In this document: one piece after another, positions 11,942 through 21,361 of the stretch | How the letters are laid out: each line of letters opens with the position of its first letter | Numbering within the stretch: the stretch's first letter is position 1 | DNA from: Perkinsus olseni | Taxonomy: Eukaryota; Perkinsozoa; Perkinsida | Length of the DNA stretch: 51,747 nt | Assembly (NCBI GenBank): GCA_013115125.1 | Contig: JABANN010000220.1 | Span: 1-51,747, forward strand | Reading direction: 5' to 3' | The notes under the pieces: model-generated | Told to the model about the DNA's origin: nothing | Databases searched by the model: none | Seen by the model: only the letters and a program-made list of their open reading frames with translations | Program-made: the position numbers and the translations under genes

Positions 11942-12271
11942 CCGATAAGCGACAACAACAACAACGCCTCTAAGAACCGCTACTGGTCGGGACGTGCCCA
12001 TACCAAAACAACACCCGATCTCAGGCATGACCAATCAATGGCAGCTACGATTCTACCACCCCACATCCGTGTCAGAGAAAATGGTTCACTCTCGTGCATC
12101 GGCGAGGCTATGGTGACACCACACAAAATGCCTCACCGTAGCAGTAGAATGAACCTCGGATACCGGCCAGGCACAACAGGAGCTCCTAAAAAGTGATTAT
12201 CGTTCGAAAAATCCTGGTAATAGACGGGGTGAAAAATTCCCGAGAGGGCCCTTTGGGCGGCTTGGGTAGCA
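11942..12271. other. Spacer between coiled-coil and EEP genes
   Basis: 330 bp with no convincing coding exon on either strand. It should hold the 5' leader of the coiled-coil gene and the 3' end of the EEP transcript. A plus-strand open frame here has no family features. Confidence 0.4.
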
Positions 12272-13984
12272 TTAGATGCCCTTCACTGTTATGATACAGC
12301 TCTGACCCCAATGGTCGGCAAGCTCCTGCCCGTAGGGCTGACGGAGGACCTGAGACTAATACAAGACGTAATGCACTACAAGACGCGCTTCGCTCCGCTG
12401 TCAGACCATCGTCTAAACCAGTCTACGCAATCACTACCGCAATCACCTCTATTTCGGAACAGTCCACTCGGGCCCACTGAGTACCGTCCAACTCGTCTAA
12501 TGCAAACAGATGATCAACCTGAGAAATGCGGAGTCATTTTCGGGGAGTGTCTTGCTCATAGACGGCCTTACCCGTATAGGATGGACGGGCCAAGGGAACA
12601 GGCTGTTACCGTCCGCGTCTGGCAGCGCCTCTTTTGCCTTATTATGGCGGCTGTGAATCGTGTAGCGATATCTGCGGTCGAAACAGGCTTCCCAGGATTG
12701 GAACCGGGGACCTGCGGGCTACTCCTCGTCGCCATGAACTTCTCGCCATAGATCACGGGTCTTCGCGACACCATCCAACGTCCGAAGTTTTTCGTAATAT
12801 CTGACAATAGTAAAAACGTCTATTCCAGACTCGCTTCGCTCCGCCATCACTCACGGGGAAGTGTCGATTACGTTGAAATCACCACAGATGAGGAAGCCAG
12901 TTCTTTTCGGGTCAATCAGCTGGGCGCCCACGGCCCTGAGGCGAATGAATTCGACAATAATAAGAGTACTCCCTACTCCTCCGTGGCTGTTCTGATGAGA
13001 GCCCGCAGATCCTCAGTGTTCGACTGCCGATGATCGGAGCCTCCTAGGACGTCATAGTGGGAGTTGACCACCATAAGTTTGAGGCCTGTATCAACTCCAC
13101 CTTCCACTAGTTGAAAGCATGTGCATATGCAACCTTGCTGTGTGAAGGGGACGCTGAGGGAGGAGAGCTCAACGGAAGGAGTCCTTCCGAAGGACTAGTC
13201 ATCACTCGAAGGGCGCGAGTTGAACTCGCCGAGTTCGTCAGATCGATACAGCTGGGAAGAAGAGTGGATCGTCGTCCACACATATTGTTCACACTAAGCA
13301 TTGAGTTTTTATCCGGTATTTCATAGTTATTCTGAATGACGACGACCTCTCGACAATAGCATGCGTCCCAACCTCTTAGTTAATGCTCACAATTCATACC
13401 AGCATGGTTGATGTGCACTACGCCAACCTCGCGGAGGGCACCATCAGACCTCCCACCGTAACAGTACGTCAGGACAAGCGCCGGCAGATCGCCTAGCCCT
13501 ACTACCTCTTCCTGTACGTCATCTTCCACCACTTTAATTTCCGCAGTGGTCCTTCCTTCCGCCATGCTTCGTACAACCCACCCGTCTTACCCCAATACAT
13601 ATGCCACCAATCAGTATAATTACATCTGCTACCACTGCTGAGCCCTTCCAGCACTTCATGTGTCTCTCCCACAGCATCATCTATATTGTAAGTGTAGGAC
13701 CCCCAAACCTTAAGAACAGCCCATCACCAGCTCCAACTCCTACTGGCCGTGACTAGCTCGCCTCGCCCACCATCCCTATGGACGGTGCCCCTTACCTCCT
13801 GCAGTAGGGCTAAGTCGTGCTTAGCAGCCATATTGCCAATACCCAGACTCCTTTCCTTTTGCCTGGTGCATCCCCAAAAAATTGGATTAAACGTAAACCC
13901 ATAGGGTATCAGATAGCAGTTTTGGAGGTAAATGCTCACCTCCACAACCGTTGCATCATCGTTCTCTGCTGATGCCGTGGGCAT
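12272..13984 (-). CDS. Endonuclease/exonuclease/phosphatase (EEP) family enzyme, neutral sphingomyelinase-like
   Basis: Start ATG at 13984 (MPTASAENDDATVVEVSIYL). A 36-nt intron (GTTTAC..CACCAG) joins YLIPYG to QKERSLGIGNMAAKHDLALL then QEV, the EEP metal-binding Glu motif. Next come VWGSYTYNIDDAVGETHEVL and CNYTDWWHMYWGKTGGLYEA, then VVNSHYDVLGGSDHR (the strand bearing the family His/Asp region), FLICGDFNVIDTSP (GDxN metal/phosphate motif), YRYTIHSRHNKAK, VDHLFALDELDGTQWARVDC and finally QELADHWGQSCIITVKGI, where DHWG is the catalytic Asp-His pair (usually SDH). Stop TAA is at 12272-12274. The motif order and about 350-residue size fit Mg2+-dependent phosphodiesterases. Neutral sphingomyelinase is the closest look, but DNase I, CCR4 or inositol phosphatase members cannot be excluded. 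No transmembrane segment was seen. Several introns carry unusual motifs. Confidence 0.78.
12386..12400 (-). repeat. Intronic AGCGGAGCGAAGCG motif, copy 1
   Basis: Inside the last, longer EEP intron (between ..VDCSEIE and VLRQPYG..). Minus-strand ACAGCGGAGCGAAGCG also occurs near-identically at 12832 and 49930, again in introns. Confidence 0.5.
12672..12722 (-). other. 51-nt intron with T-arm-like core (sense)
   Basis: EEP gene intron between ..WREVHGDE and EYRYTIHS.., GTAGCC to CCGCAG. It contains GGTCCCCGGTTCCAATCCTG, a one-mismatch B-box with flanks able to pair as a T-stem. Confidence 0.6.
12801..12854 (-). repeat. 54-nt intron with AGCGGAGCGAAGCG-type motif, copy 2
   Basis: EEP intron after GDFNVIDTSP, starting GTGAGTGATGGCGGAGCGAA and ending ATTGTCAG; the motif is at 12832-12845. 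Confidence 0.55.
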
Positions 13985-14199
13985 AGTACTGATGGGTGAT
14001 TGCCCTCTGATCTACGACCCCCTCACCGTTCATACTACTATTACCCTGATTAGGGCATCACTGGTATCAGCAAGGGTTGGGAAGCTCAAGTCTTTTGACG
14101 CACGATCGATTTATAACACCTCCAACTGAATGAACTCAACAGAAGGACCAGTAGAGGGAGACGATGAGGGAGTGCGGCTTCCCGCCCTTTTCACAATGC

Positions 14200-14796
14200 T
14201 TAGAGCTCTTCTTCTGACGGCTCCACACCCTTGATACTCAGCAACTCGATATTGAAGACAAGAGTAGCACCACCGGGAATAATACCGCCCGCACCGTACT
14301 TGCCATACCTGTGACCAACTTCCACCTCGCAGTCCTGAGCTGCTATATTATTACCCTTTGCCGCTGGGAATTGTAACACGCCAGAGCTCACCAGGGCACA
14401 TGCCGACAAGGCCCTCATCCCAACCCTTGATCACACGACCTGACAACGGTTATCGTACAGCCCTTCCAGGGGCGGCAGCCAAAGCCCTTACCTGCTCCAA
14501 GAGGGATCTCGAAAGGGCGATTCCTGTCCCTGCTGGAGTCAAATTTTTTGCCGTCTTGCAGTGTCCAGCCGGTGTAGTGGACCGAGATCGAATCACCCTT
14601 CTTGGTAGGGCGAGCACACTGCTTCTCAACCAGCTTATCGATGACTGAACTCCATCACTCACTCGACAGTACCGGGACGCGTCCTACCTAGATCAGCGTC
14701 CTCCGGAAGGTTGGCTGCCGGCTCTGGCGCCACATCCTCGGCACCGATGAGGAAGAGGGAGAGGGAGCACACCAATAGAGCAAAAATGGAACGCAT
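14200..14796 (-). CDS. ER-lumenal FKBP-type peptidyl-prolyl isomerase (FKBP13/FKBP2-like)
   Basis: Three introns removed give one clean FKBP. The start at 14796 opens a signal peptide [20 protein letters not shown]. The domain follows: [95 protein letters not shown]. Key drug/proline-pocket residues of the family are visible (Tyr in VHYTG, Phe-Asp in [13 protein letters not shown], Tyr in GYGKYGAG, the final Phe). Introns: GTAGGACG..TTCAG, GTAAGGG..TGTCAG, GTAATAAT..CACAG. The protein ends VEPSEEEL, which looks like a divergent ER-retrieval tail (FKBP2 proteins end in -TEL/-DEL type). Predicted role: proline isomerisation during secretory protein folding. Confidence 0.9.
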
Positions 14797-15026
14797 GGTG
14801 GTTCTTAACAAACTCTAAAAGAAAGACGAGAGAAGCGCGCTGGCAACCAGACAGGATCCTTGTGGCAGCTGGCAAGGGAGGGCAAGATGAGAATGCTCTC
14901 CTCTAGCGGTGACACACTTTGGAGCAACCGTATGGGGAGCGATGCTGAACCCCTCGTCAACACGACATCGACCTCAGATAGAAACACAGAAAAGAGCGAA
15001 CACCAGTAGCGTTATCACTAAAATAA

Positions 15027-16604
15027 TCACTCAACTAGAAGAACTTTCATAACATTGATAGCTCCGGGTGTTTCCTCCTTCATACCGTGTACGGCTACCA
15101 CCTTTTCACCAACTCTAGCGAAGCCCATCTGCTTAGCATGTTCCAGCGCATTATGGATGACCCTGTCGGAACCCTGGAAGGAGGGGACTTGAAGAGCCCT
15201 AACACCGCGGACCACACTCAAAGATCTCATCGTCGACAAAGATGCCGACAAAGCTAGAATGGGTTGTGAGGGGCGGTACTTAGCCAAGAGGCGGGCTGTG
15301 GCGCCCGTTTCTGTAATAGCAATTATTAGACCGCAGTTTGTCTCAGCTGCAAGATCAACGGCGGCTGAGCAGACGGCCTCTGATGTAGAGAGCCCAGAGG
15401 GGCTATGATTGAGGACACGGCTACGAATTCTCAAGAATAAGGAGTCGTAGTCGATGGACTTCTCGGCGCTCTCGCAGATGCGACGTTGAATGTTAACGGC
15501 TTCAACAGGGAACTTACCACCAGCGGTCTCACCGGAAAGCATGACAGCATCGGTACCATCGAGGACGGCGTTGGCGACATCACTGACCTCGGCACGAGTG
15601 GGCCTGGGGTTCTCGATCATGGACTCGAGCATCTGGGTGGCGGTGATGACGGGCTTGCCAGCGAGGTTGCAGCGGGCAGTCATCATCTTCTGGGCGAGGA
15701 AAACCTTCTCAGGAGGCATCTCCATACCGAGATCACCACGAGCGATCATGATGGCATCGGAAGCCTCGAGGATATCATCGAAGTTCCTGAGACCCTCAGT
15801 GCTCTCGATCTTGGAGATGATCTGAACATTACGACCACGACTCCCCAAAATCTTCCGCAGTCCACGGATATCATCACCGTGCTGCACGAAGGAGACAGCG
15901 ATGAAGTTGATGCCGTTAGGAAGACCCCAGTTGAGGATATCGTTGGCCTCCTTCTCACCGATGCAGGGAAGGTCAACTCTGACGCCGGGGAGGTTCATGT
16001 TCTTACGCTCACCGATGATAGCGTGGTTCAAGACACGAGTCTTGACGCTGTCCTCGTAGCACTCAACGACCTGCAGATTAACCGTACCATCAGCCATGAG
16101 GATGATAGAGCCGGGCTTGACACTCTGGGGGAGCTTCTCGTAGGTGCAGGCAATCTTGTGGGCATCACCCTTGAAGGAGTAATCAGTGGTGAGGATCAAG
16201 TCCTGACCGGCCTCGAGCTCGACCTTGCCACCAGCGGCGAAAAAACCCGAACGGATCTCAGGTCCCTTGGTATCGAGTAGAATGGAGACGTCCCTGTTTG
16301 GCCGCTCCCTGAGTGCATCCCTCAGATTCCTCAAAGTCCGACTATGAGTATCAAAGTCACCATGAGAGAAGTTGAACCTCGCCACGTTTAAGCCCTGATC
16401 AATCATCTTAACCAAAGTATCAACATCCCAGCATGATGGGCCCATAGTGCAGACGAGCTTGGTCTTCCTCTGAAAGGAGTCTTGTTCCTCCAGTCCACCA
16501 CCCCAAGTGGCAAGCTCAGCCATATCATCAGGTACAGCTATATGGGCCTCACCAATCACTCCACAGCCATCGATACGTCGACCTGTAAAACCGTGGTCCG
16601 GCAT
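15027..16604 (-). CDS. PK: Pyruvate kinase 1 of the array (intronless, 525 aa)
   Basis: Full-length uninterrupted pyruvate kinase: transfers phosphate from phosphoenolpyruvate to ADP, the last step of glycolysis. N-terminal CTMGPSCWDVDTLVKMIDQG and FNFSHGD; LLDTKGPEIRSG (the Glu is the type found in K+-dependent enzymes); catalytic Lys in IISKIESTEGLRNFDDI; metal-binding MIARGDLGME; ATQMLESMI; effector-type C-terminal domain ending MKVLLVE. No targeting peptide is obvious, so probably cytosolic. From about 15510 to 16450 the DNA is nearly identical to PK5, while the C-terminal domain differs sharply, which marks a gene-conversion tract. The FKBP start lies 230 bp downstream. Confidence 0.97.
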   Translation of the reverse strand: MPDHGFTGRRIDGCGVIGEAHIAVPDDMAELATWGGGLEEQDSFQRKTKLVCTMGPSCWDVDTLVKMIDQGLNVARFNFSHGDFDTHSRTLRNLRDALRERPNRDVSILLDTKGPEIRSGFFAAGGKVELEAGQDLILTTDYSFKGDAHKIACTYEKLPQSVKPGSIILMADGTVNLQVVECYEDSVKTRVLNHAIIGERKNMNLPGVRVDLPCIGEKEANDILNWGLPNGINFIAVSFVQHGDDIRGLRKILGSRGRNVQIISKIESTEGLRNFDDILEASDAIMIARGDLGMEMPPEKVFLAQKMMTARCNLAGKPVITATQMLESMIENPRPTRAEVSDVANAVLDGTDAVMLSGETAGGKFPVEAVNIQRRICESAEKSIDYDSLFLRIRSRVLNHSPSGLSTSEAVCSAAVDLAAETNCGLIIAITETGATARLLAKYRPSQPILALSASLSTMRSLSVVRGVRALQVPSFQGSDRVIHNALEHAKQMGFARVGEKVVAVHGMKEETPGAINVMKVLLVE

Positions 16605-16992
16605 TATAAGATGATATTAGAAAAACAAATACAAACTGTTCGAGGCCAAATCGAAGTGCCTGAGTGCTCTCTAGACGTCTTTCACCCATTTTCATCTGCC
16701 ACGCGACGCCAGACTAGCATCATCCGTTTTGTGACAGTACTGTCCCCTAATGCTACGCCATGAGTTAGCCTCACAGCTATAGTGTGCAGTGACCGATAGA
16801 CTCCAACTCGACAACAAAACAGACACTTAGCATTCTCTACAAGCATAAGCCTTTGGATAATAACAACAGTTGTGGTATGATAGTAGTTAGGTAGCCCCGT
16901 AGCAGTAGCAGTGACATCATGGGTAATCAAATGATGATAAGTCCGGTGGCTGTGAAAGGTAGTCATCTAACGTGTAATATCGTCTACACTAT
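16605..16992. other. PK1-PK2 spacer
   Basis: 388 bp, no gene seen. It should hold the PK2 3' end and the PK1 promoter or splice-leader acceptor region; no recognisable core promoter element. Confidence 0.4.
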
Positions 16993-18564
16993 CTACTCCA
17001 CAGGGAGAACTTTAACCAGGTTAGTGGCACCAGCAGTCTCCTCTTTCATGCCGTGAACAGCAACAACCTTATCGCCTGTCTTCACTAGTCCCACCTCCTT
17101 ACCATAGTTTATAGCGCTTTGAATGATATGGTCGGTCCCTTGGAAGGATGGTACCTTGAGTGAAATGACACCACGGATAGCACAGAGATGCTTAACGGTA
17201 GAATCAGCGGCAGCAAGGGCGAGGACTTGGACACCAGGGCGGTACTTAGCGAGCAGACGAGCAGTACTGCCAGTCTCAGTGAGGGAAATGATCAATGAGG
17301 CTTTCACCTCACCAGCAAGTTCAACAGCTGCGGAGCATACAGATTCCACGACCGAGAGACCCTGGGGGTTGGCATTCATGACAGCTTCACGGATGCGGAG
17401 GAAGAGCGTCTCGTAGTCGATAACGGCTTCAGCCTCCTCACAGATACGACGCTGGATGGAGATGGCGTTAATAGGGAAGCTGCCGCCAGCCGACTCGCCG
17501 GAGAGCATGACACCGTCGGTGCCGTCAAGGACAGCATTGGCGACATCACTGGCCTCAGCACGGGTAGGTCTAGGATTCGTGATCATAGACTCGAGCATCT
17601 GGGTGGCGGTGATGACGGGCTTACCACGGAGGTTACAACGAGCCATCATCATCTTCTGGGCGAGGAAGACCTTCTCGGGAGGGATCTCCATGCCGAGATC
17701 ACCACGAGCAATCATGATGCCATCGGAGGCCTCAAGGATGTCATCGAAGTTCTTCAGCCCTTCTTCGTTCTCGATCTTGGAAATGAGATGGACGTTTCTT
17801 CCACGTTCGCCCATCAGCTTGCGGAGCCCACGGATATCATCACCGTGCTGGACGAAGGAGACAGCGATGAAGTTGATGCCGTTGGGAAGACCCCAGTTGA
17901 GGATATCGTTGGCCTCCTTCTCACCGATACAGGGAAGGTCTACCTTGACACCAGGGAGGTTCATGTTCTTACGCTCGCCGATGGCCGCGTTATTCATGAC
18001 GCGAGTCTTCACCCCATCCTCGTAGCACTCAAGGACCTTCAAACTAACCGTACCATCAGCCATGAGGATGGTAGAGCCGGGCTTAACACTTTGAGGTAGC
18101 TTGGGGTAGCTGCAGGCAATCTTACTAGCGTCACCCTTGAAACCGTAGTCAGTTGTCAGAGTCAGATCTTGACCAGCTTGCAGCTGGACCTTGCCGCCTG
18201 CAGCGAAGAAGCCCGAACGGATCTCGGGTCCCTTGGTGTCAAGCAAAACGGCGACCTCCTTCCCAGGGCGTTGCTTCAGGGCAGTCCTCAGGTTCTTGAG
18301 GGTGTTGGCGTGGGTTTCGAAATCACCATGAGAGAAGTTGAACCTCGCAATGTTCAAGCCCTGATCAATCATCTTAACCAAAGTATCAACATCCCAGCAT
18401 GATGGGCCCATAGTGCAGATGAGCTTTGTCTTCCTCTGCAGGGAGTCGGCAGCACCGCCATCCCAGGCAGATATCTTGGACATATCATCAGATATAGCGA
18501 TGGCAGCCTGACCGAGGACGGCATATCCCTCCACCTTACGCCCACTGAAGGCTTGGTAGGACAT
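16993..18564 (-). CDS. PK: Pyruvate kinase 2 of the array (intronless, 523 aa)
   Basis: Complete pyruvate kinase with the same catalytic motifs as PK1: TMGPSCWDVDTLVKMIDQG, LLDTKGPEIRSG, HLISKIENEEGLKNFDDILE, MIARGDLGMEIPPEK, ATQMLESMITNPRPTRAEAS. It is the most divergent of the intronless copies through the B domain and the C-terminal domain (KVQLQAGQDLTLTTDYGFKG; EAVIDYETLFLRIREAVMN) and does not share the near-identical central block of PK1/3/4/5, so it seems to have escaped recent gene conversion. Its EASDVANAVLDGTD..VMLSGESAGG stretch is closer to PK6. Ends LVKVLPVE. Confidence 0.97.
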   Translation of the reverse strand: MSYQAFSGRKVEGYAVLGQAAIAISDDMSKISAWDGGAADSLQRKTKLICTMGPSCWDVDTLVKMIDQGLNIARFNFSHGDFETHANTLKNLRTALKQRPGKEVAVLLDTKGPEIRSGFFAAGGKVQLQAGQDLTLTTDYGFKGDASKIACSYPKLPQSVKPGSTILMADGTVSLKVLECYEDGVKTRVMNNAAIGERKNMNLPGVKVDLPCIGEKEANDILNWGLPNGINFIAVSFVQHGDDIRGLRKLMGERGRNVHLISKIENEEGLKNFDDILEASDGIMIARGDLGMEIPPEKVFLAQKMMMARCNLRGKPVITATQMLESMITNPRPTRAEASDVANAVLDGTDGVMLSGESAGGSFPINAISIQRRICEEAEAVIDYETLFLRIREAVMNANPQGLSVVESVCSAAVELAGEVKASLIISLTETGSTARLLAKYRPGVQVLALAAADSTVKHLCAIRGVISLKVPSFQGTDHIIQSAINYGKEVGLVKTGDKVVAVHGMKEETAGATNLVKVLPVE

Positions 18565-19130
18565 TTACGTGATTTCGAAGGCGATAAGGAGGCTGCACGA
18601 GATGACCTGCGCCCGCGATTCGGTCCTCCGCCTCACAATCACAGTGCCGGTCATCTATTGGAAACTTCAAGAGACCATCACGACTGACCCCACAGCGCAG
18701 ATCGAGCGTAGCACGCCTGTACACAGTCCGCCCATAGCGGGGCTTGCGCAACAAGCAACAGAGTGCCTTCGAGTGGATTGACCTACGATCAACGTTGATA
18801 ACTTCCTTTGGCCTGCATGATTGAACAAAGCGTAGCAGCACTCATTCTACATGGGTATGGTCACGCAGCGAGTTGCATGCATTATGTGGAAGCAAATGGA
18901 TTGAGATTTGCACGCATGCACATTGTGAGTATAAATTCCGGCGGCCCGAACTCCCCCGCGGGGGGAATACGGCTCCGTCGCAGTACTTACTGCATCAGCG
19001 GATCACTATCAGCTTGACCCCAGTGATACTGTTGATACCACTGGGCATACGAATAACGTTTGGTGTGGTACCAGACTGATGATAAAATCCTAACATTTGA
19101 TCGACAAGAAGAAGTTGACGTTGACTCAGA

Positions 19131-19415
19131 CACCTCACAGCGTCGTCGTCGTCCTNNNNNNNNNNNNNNNNNNNNNNNNNNNNNNNNNNNNNNNNNNNNN
19201 NNNNNNNNNNNNNNNNNNNNNNNNNNNNNNNNNNNNNNNNNNNNNNNNNNNNCGTCGTCCTCCGTATCGGCATCACCTCACAGCGTCGTCGTCGTCGTCG
19301 TCGGCCTCCGTATCGGCATCACCTCACAGCGTCGTCGTCGTCGTCGGCCTCCGTATCGGCATCACCTCACAGCGTCGTCGTCGTCGTCGTCGGCCTCCGT
19401 ATCGGCATCACCTCA
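19131..19415. repeat. CGT-rich minisatellite with internal assembly gap
   Basis: Units of about 38-45 bp: CACCTCACAG, then a CGTCGT run of variable length, then CGGCCTCCGTATCGGCAT. At least three complete units are visible right of the gap plus a partial unit on the left. Copies differ chiefly in the number of CGT triplets. N at 19156-19252 means the true length is unknown. Confidence 0.9.
19156..19252. other. Assembly gap (97 N)
   Basis: Undetermined bases within the minisatellite; probably a collapsed repeat. Confidence 0.95.
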
Positions 19416-19792
19416 GTGATTCTGCCAACACATTTTCGCGAATTTTCAGCGTTGCTACGATTCTCGAAATTTCAACTCTAAAAATTCGTGAGGGGTGGGC
19501 GGGCCCCTGTCAAGTCGACACTCTGTAGATCACTAACACGAGCATCCACCTTTAATGTGTCCTCCAGCATTCCTCGCACAATAAGATCCTGCAATGGAGC
19601 TGGCCACACCCTTGGCAGACTACGGGAATGCTACTGACAACACAACAAGATGTCACTATAGGCAACACAGCGGAGTAACCGACTGCTGAGCCAATTGGCT
19701 AACTGTTACGCCAAAATGCACCACAATAAGTGGAATGATGAAGTTTTGATTACAGTAGGAGATAACTCACGGTAGACTGCAACGTTTGCTAT

Positions 19793-21361
19793 TTACTCGA
19801 CATTGACAACCTCCATCATGTTGGTGGCACCGGCGGTGTTCTCCTTGATACCATGAACGGCAACAACCTTATCACCAGCCTTCACGAGACCAACAGACTT
19901 GGCGTACTCGAGAGCCTTGGCGACGACAGCCTCGGTATCCTTAAAGGACTCAACCTGGAAGGGGAGGATGCCACGGGCGACGGCAGTGTGGGCGACGGTG
20001 TGCTCGTTATCAGTGACGCACAAGATCTGCTGACGAGGACGGTACTTGCCCAAGAGACGAGAAGTAGAGCCAGTCTGGCTGAGGGCGAGGATGAGGGAGG
20101 CGTTGACCTCGGAGGCGAGAGCAACGGCGTTGGAGCAGATAGACTCGGCAACGGGGAGACCCTCGGGGTGCTTGTTCATGACGGCCTCGCGGATGCGGAG
20201 GTAAAGGGAGTCGTAGTCGATGACAGACTCCGCGCTCTCGCAGATGCGACGCTGGATGGAGATGGCGTTCACGGGGAACTTACCGTTAGCAGCTTCACCA
20301 GAAAGCATGACACCATCGGTACCGTCGAGGACGGCGTCGGCGACATCACTGACCTCGGCACGAGTGGGCCTGGGGTTCTCGATCATGGACTCGAGCATCT
20401 GGGTAGCGGTGATGACGGGCTTGCCTGCGAGGTTGCAGCGGGCAGTCATCATCTTCTGGGCGAGGAAGACCTTCTCAGGGGGCATCTCCATACCGAGATC
20501 ACCACGAGCGATCATGATGGCATCGGAAGCCTCGAGGATATCATCGAAGTTCCTGAGACCCTCAGTGCTCTCGATCTTGGAGATGATCTGGACGTTCTTA
20601 CCGGCCTCACCCATCAACTTGCGGAGACCACGGATATCATCACCGTGCTGGACGAAAGAAGCGGAGATGAAATCGATTCCGTTGGGAAGACCCCAGTTGA
20701 GGATATCGTTAGCCTCCTTCTCACCGATGCAAGGAAGGTCAACTCTGACGCCGGGGAGGTTCATGTTCTTACGCTCACCGATGATAGCGTGGTTCAAGAC
20801 ACGAGTCTTGACGCTGTCCTCGTAGCACTCAACGACCTGCAGATTAACCGTACCATCAGCCATGAGGATGATAGAGCCCGGCTTGACACTCTGGGGGAGC
20901 TTCTCGTAGGTGCAGGCAATCTTGTGGGCATCACCCTTGAAGGAGTAATCAGTGGTGAGGATCAAGTCCTGACCGGCCTCGAGCTCGACCTTGCCACCAG
21001 CGGCGAAGAAACCCGAACGGATCTCAGGTCCCTTGGTATCAAGCATGACGGCGACGTGCTTGCCGGGGCACTGCTTGAGGGCCTCCTTGAGGTTGGCGAG
21101 GCACTTGCTGTGGCTCTCGAAGTCACCGTGGGAGAAGTTGAACCTGGCGATGTTAAGGCCCTGGTTGATCATCTTGACCAAAGTCTCGACATCCCAATCG
21201 GAGGGGCCCATAGTGCAGGTAAGAGTGGTCTTACGGGTGATGGGGTCACAGCTGGAACCATCCCAGGAAGCGAGATCAGCCATCTGGTCAGTGATGGAGA
21301 CGGCGGCCTGGCCGATGACACCGTGGTCCTTCATGGAGCGTCCGCTGAAACCGTGAGACAT
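19793..21361 (-). CDS. PK: Pyruvate kinase 3 of the array (intronless, 522 aa)
   Basis: Complete enzyme with all catalytic motifs (TMGPSDWDVETLVKMINQG, FNFSHGDFESHSK, MLDTKGPEIRSG, IISKIESTEGLRNFDDI, MIARGDLGMEMPPEK). It is almost identical to PK4 over its whole length; visible differences are single residues such as SMKDHGVIG/SIKDHGVLG, VADAV/VANAV, AANGK/AASGK and ENTAG/ENAAG. PK3 and PK4 are therefore the youngest pair or are held alike by conversion. The central block also matches PK1 and PK5. Codon use is strongly biased to C/G-ending codons, expected of a highly expressed gene, and this leaves a long open frame on the opposite strand. Confidence 0.97.
   Translation of the reverse strand: MSHGFSGRSMKDHGVIGQAAVSITDQMADLASWDGSSCDPITRKTTLTCTMGPSDWDVETLVKMINQGLNIARFNFSHGDFESHSKCLANLKEALKQCPGKHVAVMLDTKGPEIRSGFFAAGGKVELEAGQDLILTTDYSFKGDAHKIACTYEKLPQSVKPGSIILMADGTVNLQVVECYEDSVKTRVLNHAIIGERKNMNLPGVRVDLPCIGEKEANDILNWGLPNGIDFISASFVQHGDDIRGLRKLMGEAGKNVQIISKIESTEGLRNFDDILEASDAIMIARGDLGMEMPPEKVFLAQKMMTARCNLAGKPVITATQMLESMIENPRPTRAEVSDVADAVLDGTDGVMLSGEAANGKFPVNAISIQRRICESAESVIDYDSLYLRIREAVMNKHPEGLPVAESICSNAVALASEVNASLILALSQTGSTSRLLGKYRPRQQILCVTDNEHTVAHTAVARGILPFQVESFKDTEAVVAKALEYAKSVGLVKAGDKVVAVHGIKENTAGATNMMEVVNVE

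Larger units (their letters stand above)
18565..19792. other. PK2-PK3 spacer with minisatellite and sequence gap
   Basis: 1228 bp without a supported gene. It contains a CGT-rich minisatellite (19131-19415), interrupted by 97 N, and a short GC palindrome CCCCCGCGGGGG near 18953. Confidence 0.5.

Noticed and set aside
13195-13235. T-arm-like GGGCGCGAGTTGAACTCGCC in the EEP gene
   Set aside because: It is a self-complementary stretch (GGCGAGTT/AACTCGCC type) with a weak core; exon borders here are not resolved, so it was not counted.
19131-19415. CRISPR array
   Set aside because: Units are contiguous with variable CGT counts and no unique spacers; this is a minisatellite in a eukaryotic genome.
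19060-19528. Open frames running through the minisatellite and N gap
   Set aside because: They exist only because the repeat lacks stops and N bases are undefined; no start context or family.
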